From CAYPCH01 sp964409165 (lineage in GTDB: Bacteria > Bacillota > Clostridia > Acetivibrionales > Acetivibrionaceae), in assembly GCA_964409165.1 (NCBI GenBank), contig CAYPCH010000005.1, positions 1 to 56,820 on the forward strand: 56,820 nucleotides of DNA. The letters run 5' to 3'. Numbering within the stretch: position 1 is the stretch's first letter; each line of letters opens with the position of its first letter. Of this stretch, positions 8,161-15,804 are shown piece after piece. Position numbers and translations under genes: made by a program. The notes below the pieces were generated by a model. The model searched no databases and was not told where the DNA came from. It saw only the letters and a list, made by a program, of their open reading frames with translations.

Positions 8161-8525
8161 TACGATCCCTCCTTGTGCTCATTAATCAGCTGCTGTATCT
8201 CGTACATTTCTTTTTTACTCAACTTATTACGACGGGTAAATGCGGCAAAAAATTGGGGTAAAGAACCACCAAAAGTTTCATTGAGGAATTGCTCTCCTTG
8301 CCCAGCCCTAAAATCAGCTTCGGACATCAAAGCGGTTACTGTGCCGTTAATGTTTTGAAATAACCCACGATCACATAAACGCCTTAGCATTGTATAAGTG
8401 GTGGTTCGCTTCCAATTGAAGGCCTCAGCACATAATTCGGTAAGAGTGCGGGAACTGACAGGCTCATGCTTCCAAATCAATTCGGCAAACTGTAGTTCCA
8501 TATTACCAAGCTTATATTGTTCCAT
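8160..8525 (-). CDS. BlaI/MecI/CopY-family transcriptional repressor
   Basis: A 121-residue winged-helix repressor beginning MEQYKLGNMELQFAELIWKH, with SSRTLTELCAEAFNWKRTTT as recognition region, YTMLRRLCDRGLF as wing, and a C-terminal dimerisation helix. The predicted cleavage region for the partner protease lies around residues 80-105. It is encoded immediately upstream of the M56 protease and behind three overlapping GTCTA-type palindromes (8539-8580), so autorepression relieved by proteolysis is the expected logic. No beta-lactamase gene is adjacent, and the regulon outside the pair is unknown. Confidence 0.9.
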   Translation of the reverse strand: MEQYKLGNMELQFAELIWKHEPVSSRTLTELCAEAFNWKRTTTYTMLRRLCDRGLFQNINGTVTALMSEADFRAGQGEQFLNETFGGSLPQFFAAFTRRNKLSKKEMYEIQQLINEHKEGS

Positions 8526-8538
8526 ATAAAAACCTCCT

Positions 8539-8591
8539 GTCTAATAGTGTTAGACTATAATCAGTCTATCGCAATTAGACAGTCTTGTCAA
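8539..8591 (-). promoter_or_regulatory. BlaI-type operator array over the blaI-blaR promoter
   Basis: Three overlapping palindromes share the half-site GTCTA or TAGAC: GTCTAATAGTGTTAGAC (8539-8555), TAGACTATAATCAGTCTA (8551-8568) and GTCTATCGCAATTAGAC (8564-8580). On the minus strand a promoter can be read with -35 TTGACA (8591-8586) and, after 17 bases, -10 TAGACT (8568-8563). Repressor on the array would cover both the -10 and the start site. The AGGAGG ribosome site lies at 8538-8533. Confidence 0.75.
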
Positions 8592-8673
8592 TATTAAGTT
8601 TTTGTAGAAGGGAAATAAGCCAAGGAAATTGAATACACCTATGATTCAGTGGATTATTACATACTTAACGTGA

Positions 8674-8847
8674 TCAAGAAGACTTTCTGATGTTATAGAA
8701 ATAAAAGGTGCTAATAAGGCTGTAAACATAGATTATATTAAAACAAACCGTTTACTATTTATAGATTCGAGATCTGTAATGTTTCATATTGAAGATACTG
8801 GTTTGCAACCTAATTTTATTGATTTTGAGCCACATGCGGGAAACTAA
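8674..8847 (+). pseudogene. Short open remnant of an unidentified gene
   Basis: A 57-codon frame runs between stops at 8671 and 8845 without a start codon near its head. It reads like the C-terminal end of a cytosolic protein (RLLFIDSRSVMFHIEDTG ... FIDFEPHAGN). The composition looks coding, but I cannot assign a family. It is most likely a decayed gene between the blaI promoter and the nitroreductase. A 9-bp inverted repeat (8853-8861 with 8901-8909) follows it. Confidence 0.3.
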
Positions 8848-8953
8848 AGGATTTTCCTGTTTTGTGTAGAAAATACTATGGAAAGCATTTGTAGTAATAG
8901 AACAGGAAATTTATATACTTGCTTAATTATATTTTTTGAAGGAGAATAAAACT

Positions 8954-9622
8954 ATGACAGTGTTAGAGGCAATGAAGAAAAGACATACAGTTCGCAAATA
9001 CATGAATCGTCAGTTGCCGAAAGAAATTATCGAAAAACTGAACGCAAGAATTAAAGAAAATAATGAAAAATATGGACTCCATGTGCAGCTTGTTACGGAA
9101 AACACAGATGCATTTGGAGGCCTTATTAAACTGATTCTGGCAAAGGGTGTTCGTAACTATATTGTTTTGACTGGTAAGAATACGCCCGATGTGGATGAGA
9201 AACTTGGATACTGTGGCATTGATGTTGCGTTGTTTGCACAGACACTAGGACTAAATTCCTGGTGGGTTGGTGGAACATTTAGTAAGAAAAAAGTTTCTCG
9301 AATTGCAGGTGTTTCAGATAATGAAAAAATGACGGGTGTCATTGCTATCGGCTATGGCGCAGAGCAAGGAAAGCCGCATAAGTCGAAGAAAGCGGAGGGT
9401 GTCAGTAGCTACAAGGGGACTGTGCCAGAGTGGTTTGAAAAAGGTGTGGAGGCGGCACTTCTTGCTCCTACAGCTTTGAACAAGCAAGCATTTATGATTA
9501 AAGGGGACGCAAATAAGGTATCTATATCATGTAGTAACGGCATTTTTACCGGTACTGATCTTGGTATTGTGAAATATCATTTTGAGGTTGGTGCGGGCAA
9601 AGAGAACTTTGAATGGGTGTAA
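8954..9622 (+). CDS. Nitroreductase-family flavoprotein (TM1586-like)
   Basis: 222 residues from the ATG at 8954, chosen because GAAGGAGA lies 8 to 10 bases upstream. The N-terminus has the nitroreductase RHTVRKYMNRQLPKE motif (FMN-binding Arg/Lys), the middle has GYCGIDVALFAQTLGLNSWWVGG, and a second half contains APTALNKQAFMI. This tandem half-domain layout matches the single-chain TM1586-type putative nitroreductases rather than classic NfsB dimers. It is likely an FMN-dependent NAD(P)H oxidoreductase of unknown physiological substrate. A GH43 gene begins 33 bases downstream, possibly cotranscribed. Confidence 0.8.
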   Translation: MTVLEAMKKRHTVRKYMNRQLPKEIIEKLNARIKENNEKYGLHVQLVTENTDAFGGLIKLILAKGVRNYIVLTGKNTPDVDEKLGYCGIDVALFAQTLGLNSWWVGGTFSKKKVSRIAGVSDNEKMTGVIAIGYGAEQGKPHKSKKAEGVSSYKGTVPEWFEKGVEAALLAPTALNKQAFMIKGDANKVSISCSNGIFTGTDLGIVKYHFEVGAGKENFEWV

Positions 9623-9654
9623 TAATAAATTATCAATTTAAGGAGCATATGTAT

Positions 9655-11070
9655 ATGAAAAAACAAGGATTTAACCCTTACCTGCCATCATGGGAATATA
9701 TACCTGATGGAGAACCGTATGTGTTTGGAGATAGAGTATATGTTTATGGCTCTCATGACCGTTTTAACGGACATGTATATTGTTTGAATGATTATGTTTG
9801 CTGGTCGGCACCGGTTGAAGATCTTGCTGACTGGCGGTATGAAGGTGTGATCTATAAAAAAACAGATGACCCGCTAAATCCTGACGGCAGAATGTGTCTT
9901 TATGCACCAGATGTAACTGTTGGGACTGATGGACGTTATTATTTGTACTATGTTCTTGACAAGGTCTCAATTGTATCAGTAGCTGTCAGTGACACTCCAG
10001 CAGGCAAATATGAATTTTACGGGTATGTGCATTATTCTAATGGCTTACGTCTAGGGGAAAGAGAGGGCGATCAGCCCCAATTTGATCCGGGAGTATTGAC
10101 ACAAGGAGATAAAACATATCTGTATACCGGTTTTTGCCCAATTGGTGACAAATCAAGAAAAGGTGCAATGGTAACCGTACTTGGAGCTGATATGCTCACT
10201 ATTGTGGAAGAGCCAGTATTTATATCACCGAGCGAGCCTTACAGCAAGGGTAGCGGGTTTGAAGGGCATGAGTTTTTTGAGGCGCCTTCTATAAGGAAGA
10301 AAGGGGATACGTACTATTTTGTGTATTCTTCTATTGTTTTTCACGAACTGTGTTATGCGGTCAGCAAATATCCAACGAAAGGTTTTGTATACAAAGGAGT
10401 TATTGTGAGCAATAATGATCTCCATATTGATACATACAAGCCTGCACAAAAGCCTATGTATTACGGCGGTAACAACCACGGTGGAATTGTAGAGATTAAT
10501 GGGAAATGGTATGTTTTTTATCATAGGCATACCAATGGAGCTAATTTTAGCCGTCAGGGCTGTATTGAACAGATTGAATTCAATGATGACGGTACTATTC
10601 CTCAGGTAGAGATGACATCTTGTGGACCGAATGGGGGAGCACTTGAGGGTTTGGGTGAGTATCCTGCATATCTTGCATGTAATTTGTTTTGCAAGGATGA
10701 GGAACCGTATACAGGATTCCCTGGTGAATGGATGGACTGTCGTTTCCCCAAGATTACGCAGGATGGAAAAGATGGAGATGAGGAAATTGGCTATATAGCC
10801 AATATGAGGGATTCTGCATCAGCTGGATTCAAATATTTTTACTGCAAGGGGATTAAGAAAGTAAAAATCAAGGTGCGTGGATATTGCCGAGGTGCTTTTG
10901 TGATAAAAACATCATGGAATGGTGAAGAACTTGGGAGAATACCTGTTAATTTTACTAATATATGGACGGAGTATTCAGCGGACATTGTAATTCCGGACGG
11001 TATTCAGGCTTTGTATTTTGAATATAAAGGCGAAGGTGGTGCAAGCTTGGCATCTTTTACGCTGGAATAA
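9655..11070 (+). CDS. Glycoside hydrolase family 43 protein
   Basis: 471 residues from the ATG at 9655, with AAGGAG nine bases before it. The five-bladed propeller start is evident (FNPYLPSWEYIPDGEPYVFG), with the likely general base Asp near residue 18, the pKa-modulating Asp in YAPDVTVG, and the general acid Glu in GHEFFEAPSI. A C-terminal beta-rich region of about 130 residues may be an accessory carbohydrate-binding domain. There is no signal peptide, so it probably works in the cytosol on imported oligosaccharides (arabino- or xylo-oligosaccharides are typical of the family). There is no adjacent transporter or sugar regulator, so the exact specificity is open. Confidence 0.85.
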   Translation: MKKQGFNPYLPSWEYIPDGEPYVFGDRVYVYGSHDRFNGHVYCLNDYVCWSAPVEDLADWRYEGVIYKKTDDPLNPDGRMCLYAPDVTVGTDGRYYLYYVLDKVSIVSVAVSDTPAGKYEFYGYVHYSNGLRLGEREGDQPQFDPGVLTQGDKTYLYTGFCPIGDKSRKGAMVTVLGADMLTIVEEPVFISPSEPYSKGSGFEGHEFFEAPSIRKKGDTYYFVYSSIVFHELCYAVSKYPTKGFVYKGVIVSNNDLHIDTYKPAQKPMYYGGNNHGGIVEINGKWYVFYHRHTNGANFSRQGCIEQIEFNDDGTIPQVEMTSCGPNGGALEGLGEYPAYLACNLFCKDEEPYTGFPGEWMDCRFPKITQDGKDGDEEIGYIANMRDSASAGFKYFYCKGIKKVKIKVRGYCRGAFVIKTSWNGEELGRIPVNFTNIWTEYSADIVIPDGIQALYFEYKGEGGASLASFTLE

Positions 11071-11195
11071 ATCCCGTGATACATAAATAAAAAATGCACT
11101 TTTGTATTTGAAGCTTGAAGTTTGTAATAACCACTTAAAGCCATGTGTGAATGCAATATAAATTTCTTTTGCATTAATTATATTTAAAAAAGATA

Positions 11196-11204
11196 TGTTA
11201 TAAT
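11196..11204 (+). promoter_or_regulatory. Extended -10 promoter of the prsA-like gene
   Basis: TGTTATAAT, an extended -10 box with no good -35, lies about 62 bases before the ATG at 11266. The same TATGTTATAAT context recurs before lepA, ppdK and the vanW remnant. Confidence 0.5.
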
Positions 11205-11265
11205 ATAAAAAAACAAAATAGTTTTTTAATTATTAATTATCAATATGGTTTTATGGAGGTTAATC

Positions 11266-12327
11266 ATGAACTTGAAAAAGAATATATTGCTGGCAGTTGG
11301 TGTAATGCTGTTATTTAGCCTTGTTGCCTGCAATAAGAAGGTAAACATTCCGGAGAAGGATACACATTCATTAGATATTGTGGGAACGGTTGGCGATGAG
11401 AACATTCTTGCTTCAGAATTCAAATACTACATCAATTTGGAAAAAACCATGATGGAAGAAGATGCTGGAATAGCAGATAAGAGTATTGAAGAAAAGAAAA
11501 AATTCTGGAGCACAAAAGAAGGGGATACTGACAGAAAGCAGGCACTTATAGACAGAACTTTTAAGAATTTGACAGAGCTTAAAATTTTACTTATGGCTGC
11601 TAAAAAAGATAATGTAGAATTGTTACAAGATGAATCGGATGGTATAGCTAGAAGCATAGAGGATTATATTGAAAATGAAGGGAATGGCAACAGAGAAGAG
11701 GCTGAGAAAGCAATGTATGCAGAGAATGGTGTCAGTCTCGATGAATATAAGAGGATGTATGAGGAATATACCCTTGGCTATTTTAACTATAGTATGTCCC
11801 AACCTTCTAGAATTGAAATAAGTGACAGTGAGCTTAAAGAAGAATATGAAAAAAATAAGGATAATTATAATAAGGTAACTGTAAAGCATGTACTTGTATC
11901 AACCCGGGACAACATAACCCGACAACCTCTTGCTAATGATAAAGTTGCCGAAAAGGAAAGGCTTGCTGAACAAATTTTGCAAAAGGCAGAATCAGGTGAA
12001 GATTTTGAAAGCTTGGTAGAACAGTATTCAGAAGACGGTGGTTCGAAAGATACCGGCGGAGAGTATACTTTTGGAAAAGGAGAAATGGTGCCTGAATTTG
12101 AAAAGTGGGCATTTAGTGCAAAAGAAGGAGATATTGGTATTGTAAAAACTGATTATGGTTTTCATATTATTAAATATATCAAGAACGCTACTTTTGAAGA
12201 CCAAATACATGGAATTAGGATAACATTGCAAAGGCAACGGTTTTCTGAAAATATTGAGGAATTGAAAAGAGAATATCAATTGGTTAAAAACCAGAAGGCA
12301 ATCGATTCACTAAATCTATTCTATTAG
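11266..12327 (+). CDS. prsA: PrsA-like foldase lipoprotein (parvulin peptidyl-prolyl isomerase)
   Basis: 353 residues from the ATG at 11266, with GGAGG upstream. The N-terminus is a lipoprotein signal (MNLKKNILLAVGVMLLF then SLVAC lipobox), so the mature protein is anchored outside the membrane. A helical SurA/PrsA-type N-domain (about 60-185) is followed by a parvulin PPIC domain (about 205-300: VKHVLVSTRD, DFESLVEQYSEDGGSKDTGG, FGKGEMVPEFE, TDYGFHIIKY). It catalyses prolyl isomerisation and assists folding of secreted proteins, which suits a secretor of cell-wall enzymes. It is monocistronic, ended by the terminator at 12354. Confidence 0.88.
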   Translation: MNLKKNILLAVGVMLLFSLVACNKKVNIPEKDTHSLDIVGTVGDENILASEFKYYINLEKTMMEEDAGIADKSIEEKKKFWSTKEGDTDRKQALIDRTFKNLTELKILLMAAKKDNVELLQDESDGIARSIEDYIENEGNGNREEAEKAMYAENGVSLDEYKRMYEEYTLGYFNYSMSQPSRIEISDSELKEEYEKNKDNYNKVTVKHVLVSTRDNITRQPLANDKVAEKERLAEQILQKAESGEDFESLVEQYSEDGGSKDTGGEYTFGKGEMVPEFEKWAFSAKEGDIGIVKTDYGFHIIKYIKNATFEDQIHGIRITLQRQRFSENIEELKREYQLVKNQKAIDSLNLFY

Positions 12328-12353
12328 CAATTAGTGCATTTTAACATTACCGG

Positions 12354-12407
12354 AGTGCCTTTTTAACATTATTGGTTTATAGTCTTTCATAATGTTAAAA
12401 AGGCACT
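12354..12407 (+). terminator. Strong intrinsic terminator after prsA
   Basis: A perfect 19-bp stem, AGTGCCTTTTTAACATTAT (12354-12372) and its complement (12389-12407), is followed by TCTTTTGTTTG. It also reads as a hairpin for the converging minus-strand hydrolase gene. Confidence 0.9.
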
Positions 12408-12481
12408 TCTTTTGTTTGTGCCACATTCTTAGAGACCAATTCTGCTATGGGGCAGTAGAATAATGCTTCGCCATTATATTT

Positions 12482-13441
12482 TCAGCATTCCTTATTAAGA
12501 GTGCCATAGCTCTTGATGCTATGGTTATTATGTGAATTAATCCACTTGATTATATATTCCATTACCTGTTCACGGTTGATTTCGTTTATAATCTCATGCC
12601 TTGCCCCTTTGAAAATATAGGCTTTGACGTCCTTTACTCCAAAATGCTTGTACTGCTTCACCAAAAACGGAATATCACTGCCCCAGTGCCCGACAGGGTC
12701 ATTGTCACCTGAAACCAGCAGTATAGGGATGTTTTTAGGTATTTTGACCAAATTCTTTGTTTTTTGCAATTCTCTCAAGCCTTTAAGCAGTTCGTAAAAA
12801 AAGTTGTTGGTGCAATGGGCCCCGCATTTTGGGTCTGCCATATACTTTTTTATTATGTCTTCGTCTCGGGTTAACCAGTCAAATAATGTTTTTGGATTAT
12901 TGATTTTATTATTAAAACTTGCAAACACCATTTTATTGAGATAATAGCTTCTTCTTGCACCGTTTTTTTCGACCAGTCTTTTGGCAATAAGTACTCCTGT
13001 GTTCAGCAAAACTCGGTCATAGCTGCCTGTTCCAGAGAGTATCACGCCTTTGAGCTTATTCGGGTATTCATAAAGGTATTGCCTTAAAACAAAGCTACCC
13101 ATACTGTGGGCAAAAAAGAATAATGGCAGACGGGGATGTGTGTTTTTTATTATGCATGTCAGGTCGTAAGTGTCACGTACCATTGAATTCCAGCCGTTTT
13201 CACCCAAGTATATCATGTTTTCCGATATTCCGGCAGTATTGCCGTGACCCCTATGGTCATTTGCATAGACAACATAACCTTTTTGGGTAAGATTTGTTGC
13301 AAAGTGTTCATATCTGCCAGAGTGCTCGCAGACACCATGAGCAATTTGTACAATTCCTTTTGCTTTATGTTCAGGGGACCATTTGTTTACAAATATTTCA
13401 ATACCATCGTGAGCAATAAAGGTTAAAGTTTCATGCTTCAT
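12482..13441 (-). CDS. Alpha/beta hydrolase (monoacylglycerol lipase/S33-like)
   Basis: 319 residues starting at 13441 after CCGGAGG. It has the Hydrolase_4 pattern: oxyanion HGVCEHSGRYEHFA, DHRGHGNT, nucleophile elbow AHSMGS, acid in VSGDNDPVG, and His in GARHEI. This is the lysophospholipase/monoglyceride lipase-like group with a lid region around 150-210. No signal peptide is present, so it is cytosolic. The substrate is probably a short lipid ester, but this cannot be fixed from sequence. The gene lies downstream of cca on the same strand with a 40-base gap and may share its transcript. Confidence 0.85.
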   Translation of the reverse strand: MKHETLTFIAHDGIEIFVNKWSPEHKAKGIVQIAHGVCEHSGRYEHFATNLTQKGYVVYANDHRGHGNTAGISENMIYLGENGWNSMVRDTYDLTCIIKNTHPRLPLFFFAHSMGSFVLRQYLYEYPNKLKGVILSGTGSYDRVLLNTGVLIAKRLVEKNGARRSYYLNKMVFASFNNKINNPKTLFDWLTRDEDIIKKYMADPKCGAHCTNNFFYELLKGLRELQKTKNLVKIPKNIPILLVSGDNDPVGHWGSDIPFLVKQYKHFGVKDVKAYIFKGARHEIINEINREQVMEYIIKWINSHNNHSIKSYGTLNKEC

Positions 13442-13481
13442 AACTTTTCCTCCGGAAGTATCAATAAGTTATTATAATTTT

Positions 13482-14801
13482 CTACTTATAGATTTTTCTT
13501 TCATTTACAAGCCCAATCAAATTTTCTTTTGAATTGAGCTCGGGATTATCTATAACAGCATTCAGAAGTTTTTTTAGTATAAAACCTATTTCCCTGCTTT
13601 CATCAAATCCAAGGTTTTTAAGGTCGTTTCCATTGATGGCAAGGCTTTTTAGTGTCACACACTGGTCGTTTTCCTTTATCTCACAATACATTTCTTTCAA
13701 TATATCGAGATTGCTCAATCTTTCATTAAGGTGCAGGGTGCCCTGTCCTTTCTTATCTGCTTTTTTAACCTTTATAAGATCTAAAAACAGTTCTTCACCG
13801 ACTATGTTCATTGCCCTTCTTACGTATTTATAAGCAGGTTCAATTCTTCTGTCGTGATGCTTTACCAGAGTACATACCTTGTCAATGGTTTTATTGTCAA
13901 ATTTAAGCCTTTGAAGAACATTCTTAGCAATATATACGCTTTTTTCAGGATGTCCGTAAAAGTGGTCAATTCCCTTATCATCAGTTGTTTTTGTTAAAGC
14001 TTTGCCTGTATCATGAAGGAGCATTGTCCATCTTAAAACACTGTTGTTTTCTATCTCTGATACTGCCACAAGAGAGTGAAGAGCAACGTTATAAATGTGG
14101 TAGGGATGGTTTTGAGAGGTTTCGAAGCATATATCGAATTCGGGCAAAATGTGCTTCAAAAGACCTGTTTCCCTCAATAATGTAAATTTCATGGGTTGGT
14201 GTGAAACAAGTATCTTAGTAAGTTCGTCCCTTATTCTCTCGGGACTAACATTATTTATCAGTGAATTGTTTTCTTCAATTGCCTTAAGAGTTGAAAAATC
14301 CACTCCAAAATTAAGGGTTGAAGAAAAGCGAATAGCCCTTATCATTCTCAAAGGATCTTCCCTAAAGCGGTCATTGGAATTTTCCACTGCACGGATTATA
14401 GAATGTTCTATGTCTTTTATACCTGAAAAGGGATCTATAAAACCACTTTCAGGATTATAGGCTATTGCGTTTATTGTAAAATCCCTTAAGGCCAGATCAT
14501 CCTCTATATTTGGAATGCTATTGGACGGTTTTGACCGGAAGGTGGTAATTTCAAAATTTTTTTTGTTTAAAACTACAGTGACGGTATTGTGCTTAAGGCC
14601 GGTGTCAATAGTTTTTGAAAACAGGCGCTTTGTATCATAAGGAGGTGCGTCGGTGGATATATCCCAGTCCTTGGGGGTTCTGCACATTATACTGTCCCGT
14701 ACGCAGCCGCCTACAATAAAAGCTTGGTAGTTATTTTTCTTGAATATCTCTATTATATATTTTATTTCTTCAGGCATAATTATAGTTTTAATCTTGTCCA
14801 T
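13482..14801 (-). CDS. cca: CCA tRNA nucleotidyltransferase (HD-domain type)
   Basis: 439 residues. The nucleotidyltransferase head is clear: FIVGGCVRDSIMCRTPKDWD, with the catalytic Asp pair in DWDIST, the RF(R)EDPLRMIRAIRF motif and a class II PolyA_pol fold. An HD domain follows (LLHDTGKALTKT, VKHHDRR). It adds or repairs the CCA end of tRNAs, with the HD domain acting in phosphohydrolysis. The length is typical of clostridial enzymes. The ribosome site AAGGAA is somewhat far from the ATG. No tRNA genes are nearby. Confidence 0.92.
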   Translation of the reverse strand: MDKIKTIIMPEEIKYIIEIFKKNNYQAFIVGGCVRDSIMCRTPKDWDISTDAPPYDTKRLFSKTIDTGLKHNTVTVVLNKKNFEITTFRSKPSNSIPNIEDDLALRDFTINAIAYNPESGFIDPFSGIKDIEHSIIRAVENSNDRFREDPLRMIRAIRFSSTLNFGVDFSTLKAIEENNSLINNVSPERIRDELTKILVSHQPMKFTLLRETGLLKHILPEFDICFETSQNHPYHIYNVALHSLVAVSEIENNSVLRWTMLLHDTGKALTKTTDDKGIDHFYGHPEKSVYIAKNVLQRLKFDNKTIDKVCTLVKHHDRRIEPAYKYVRRAMNIVGEELFLDLIKVKKADKKGQGTLHLNERLSNLDILKEMYCEIKENDQCVTLKSLAINGNDLKNLGFDESREIGFILKKLLNAVIDNPELNSKENLIGLVNERKIYK

Positions 14802-14886
14802 AAATATTATAAGTTCCTTTCTGCTTTAAATTAATCACAAAAAGATTCCATGTCAAAAATTAATTTTCGTAATTAGTCTTGTGCAA

Positions 14887-14925
14887 ATTGAAGCGGATGT
14901 ATAAATTTTATCGTACTCAATATAT
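14887..14925. repeat. Short intergenic palindromic repeat, diverged copy
   Basis: ATTGAAGCGGATGT ... TTTATCGTACTCAATATA resembles the copies at 17656 and 22619. The arms pair imperfectly here because the central GCGAT/ATCGC stem has drifted. Confidence 0.5.
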
Positions 14926-15101
14926 CTGATATAAAAAGAATTACATGTTTATTATACTAAAAATATAAGCTTTTTAAATTATATTAATCAGAAAATTATT
15001 GTATATATTTTGCAATAAACATTTTACATTGATTTTAGATATTCAATATAGCAATTTAAGAGATATATGATTTTTGTGACATATATAATAAAAGAGCATA
15101 T

Positions 15102-15153
15102 AAAAAAAAGACCCCGTGCATTCCAAAGAAGAAGGGAGAATGCCACGGGATTT
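15102..15153 (-). ncRNA. Possible minus-strand small RNA end or terminator with C-rich loop
   Basis: Read on minus, an 11-bp stem (15149-15138 with 15123-15113, one bulged C) is followed by TCTTTTTTTT, a good intrinsic terminator. The loop is pyrimidine-rich (CTCCCTTCTTCTTT) and CTCCCC precedes the stem. No minus-strand gene lies upstream of it, so it may end an independent small RNA with UCCC-type anti-ribosome-site motifs. No promoter was identified. Confidence 0.4.
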
Positions 15154-15290
15154 AGGGGAGTAACTTTTAAAAAATTACTATAATTAATATAATACAAAAC
15201 GTAGAAAAATGTAACATTACGCGATAACTTCACAAAATTCGACAAAATATTTTAAAAAAAGCAACAGTGCGAATTATGTTAAGTGCAAAA

Positions 15291-15347
15291 AGTGTCACAG
15301 ATAGTTTACAAAGTTACAGTTAGTTTAAAAAAGTCACAATTAGTTTA
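15291..15347 (+). promoter_or_regulatory. Three direct repeats resembling LytTR (AgrA-type) sites plus -10 box
   Basis: Three tandem units with a 19-20 base period share the core ACAGATAGT (15297-15305), ACAGTTAGT (15316-15324) and ACAATTAGT (15336-15344), each followed by TTA. The core fits the LytTR-family half-site consensus. TATAAA at 15366-15371 lies at the right distance for the last repeat to replace a -35 box, as in AgrA-activated promoters. No convincing gene follows directly; a 36-codon frame from 15383 lacks a ribosome site. Confidence 0.45.
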
Positions 15348-15446
15348 TCGTAAATACAAAAGGAATATAAAAGTTACAAAGAATGGATAAACAAATGACA
15401 ATTAAAAGTTCGAACAGAGGGCGAGTATTAGAAATTTCTAAGGAAA

Positions 15447-15511
15447 ACAAAAAAAATCCTCACATGATTTGGAGGATTAAGAATACTTAGAATCTCATTT
15501 ATATTATAGCA
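15447..15511 (-). ncRNA. Candidate minus-strand small RNA
   Basis: On minus, the extended -10 TGCTATAAT (15511-15503) is followed about 35-40 bases later by a 7-bp hairpin AATCCTC/GAGGATT (15478-15472 with 15461-15455) and a run of six T. The predicted RNA is about 50 nt and contains CCTCC, complementary to a Shine-Dalgarno site, in its 5' stem. No open reading frame is present. Expression is unproven; it may be just a promoter-proximal terminator. Confidence 0.4.
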
Positions 15512-15650
15512 TAGACCATAAGATAAAGCTAGTGTTTTTTTCAAAAATGTTTCAATTATGTTACACAATTATTACAGAGCGGAGATGTAAAAAACCGAAT
15601 ATAGTCATAATGAAAACTTACAGGAATATAATCATTAAGTAATAAACTAA

Positions 15651-15775
15651 ACTTTCCTACTTATAGTATTTTGAGGCTCTGGTTGCTCACAAGTTAAGGT
15701 CAAAAAGTTTACTTTTTGACCGCGGTGAGCAATGCTGATTTAGTAGCAAAGAGCCCAGAAATACTGTGGGAAAGT
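15651..15775. repeat. 125-bp long-palindrome repeat, copy 1
   Basis: The ends ACTTTCCTAC and GTGGGAAAGT pair. Inner stems AGTATTT/AAATACT, GGCTCT/AGAGCC and TTGCTCAC/GTGAGCAA follow, topped by the hairpin GGTCAAAAAGT/ACTTTTTGACC. A second 125-bp copy lies at 37595-37719, and partial copies at 37276 and 40649. The flanks carry the 15-bp direct repeat AGTAATAAACTAAAC (15638-15652 and 15778-15792), which looks like a target-site duplication. It is either a MITE-like element or a mobile structured RNA, and it sits just before the spoIIP ribosome site. Confidence 0.8.
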
Positions 15776-15804
15776 TGAGTAATAAACTAAACGGAGGATA
15801 AGCT

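Noticed and set aside
9649..9654. Alternative GH43 start codon at 9649 or an upstream start at 9613
   Set aside because: 9613 lies inside the nitroreductase gene and 9649 is only 3-4 bases from AAGGAG; 9655 has proper spacing.
15024..15245. 73-codon minus-strand frame
   Set aside because: It runs through a terminator hairpin and AT-rich sequence, with no ribosome site.
15291..15347. CRISPR-like tandem repeats
   Set aside because: Three short repeats of 19-20 bases without spacers; no cas genes anywhere in the window.
15383..15490. 36-codon frame after the LytTR-like repeats (MDKQMTIKSSN...)
   Set aside because: No ribosome-binding site, and it overlaps the minus-strand terminator; kept only as a note.
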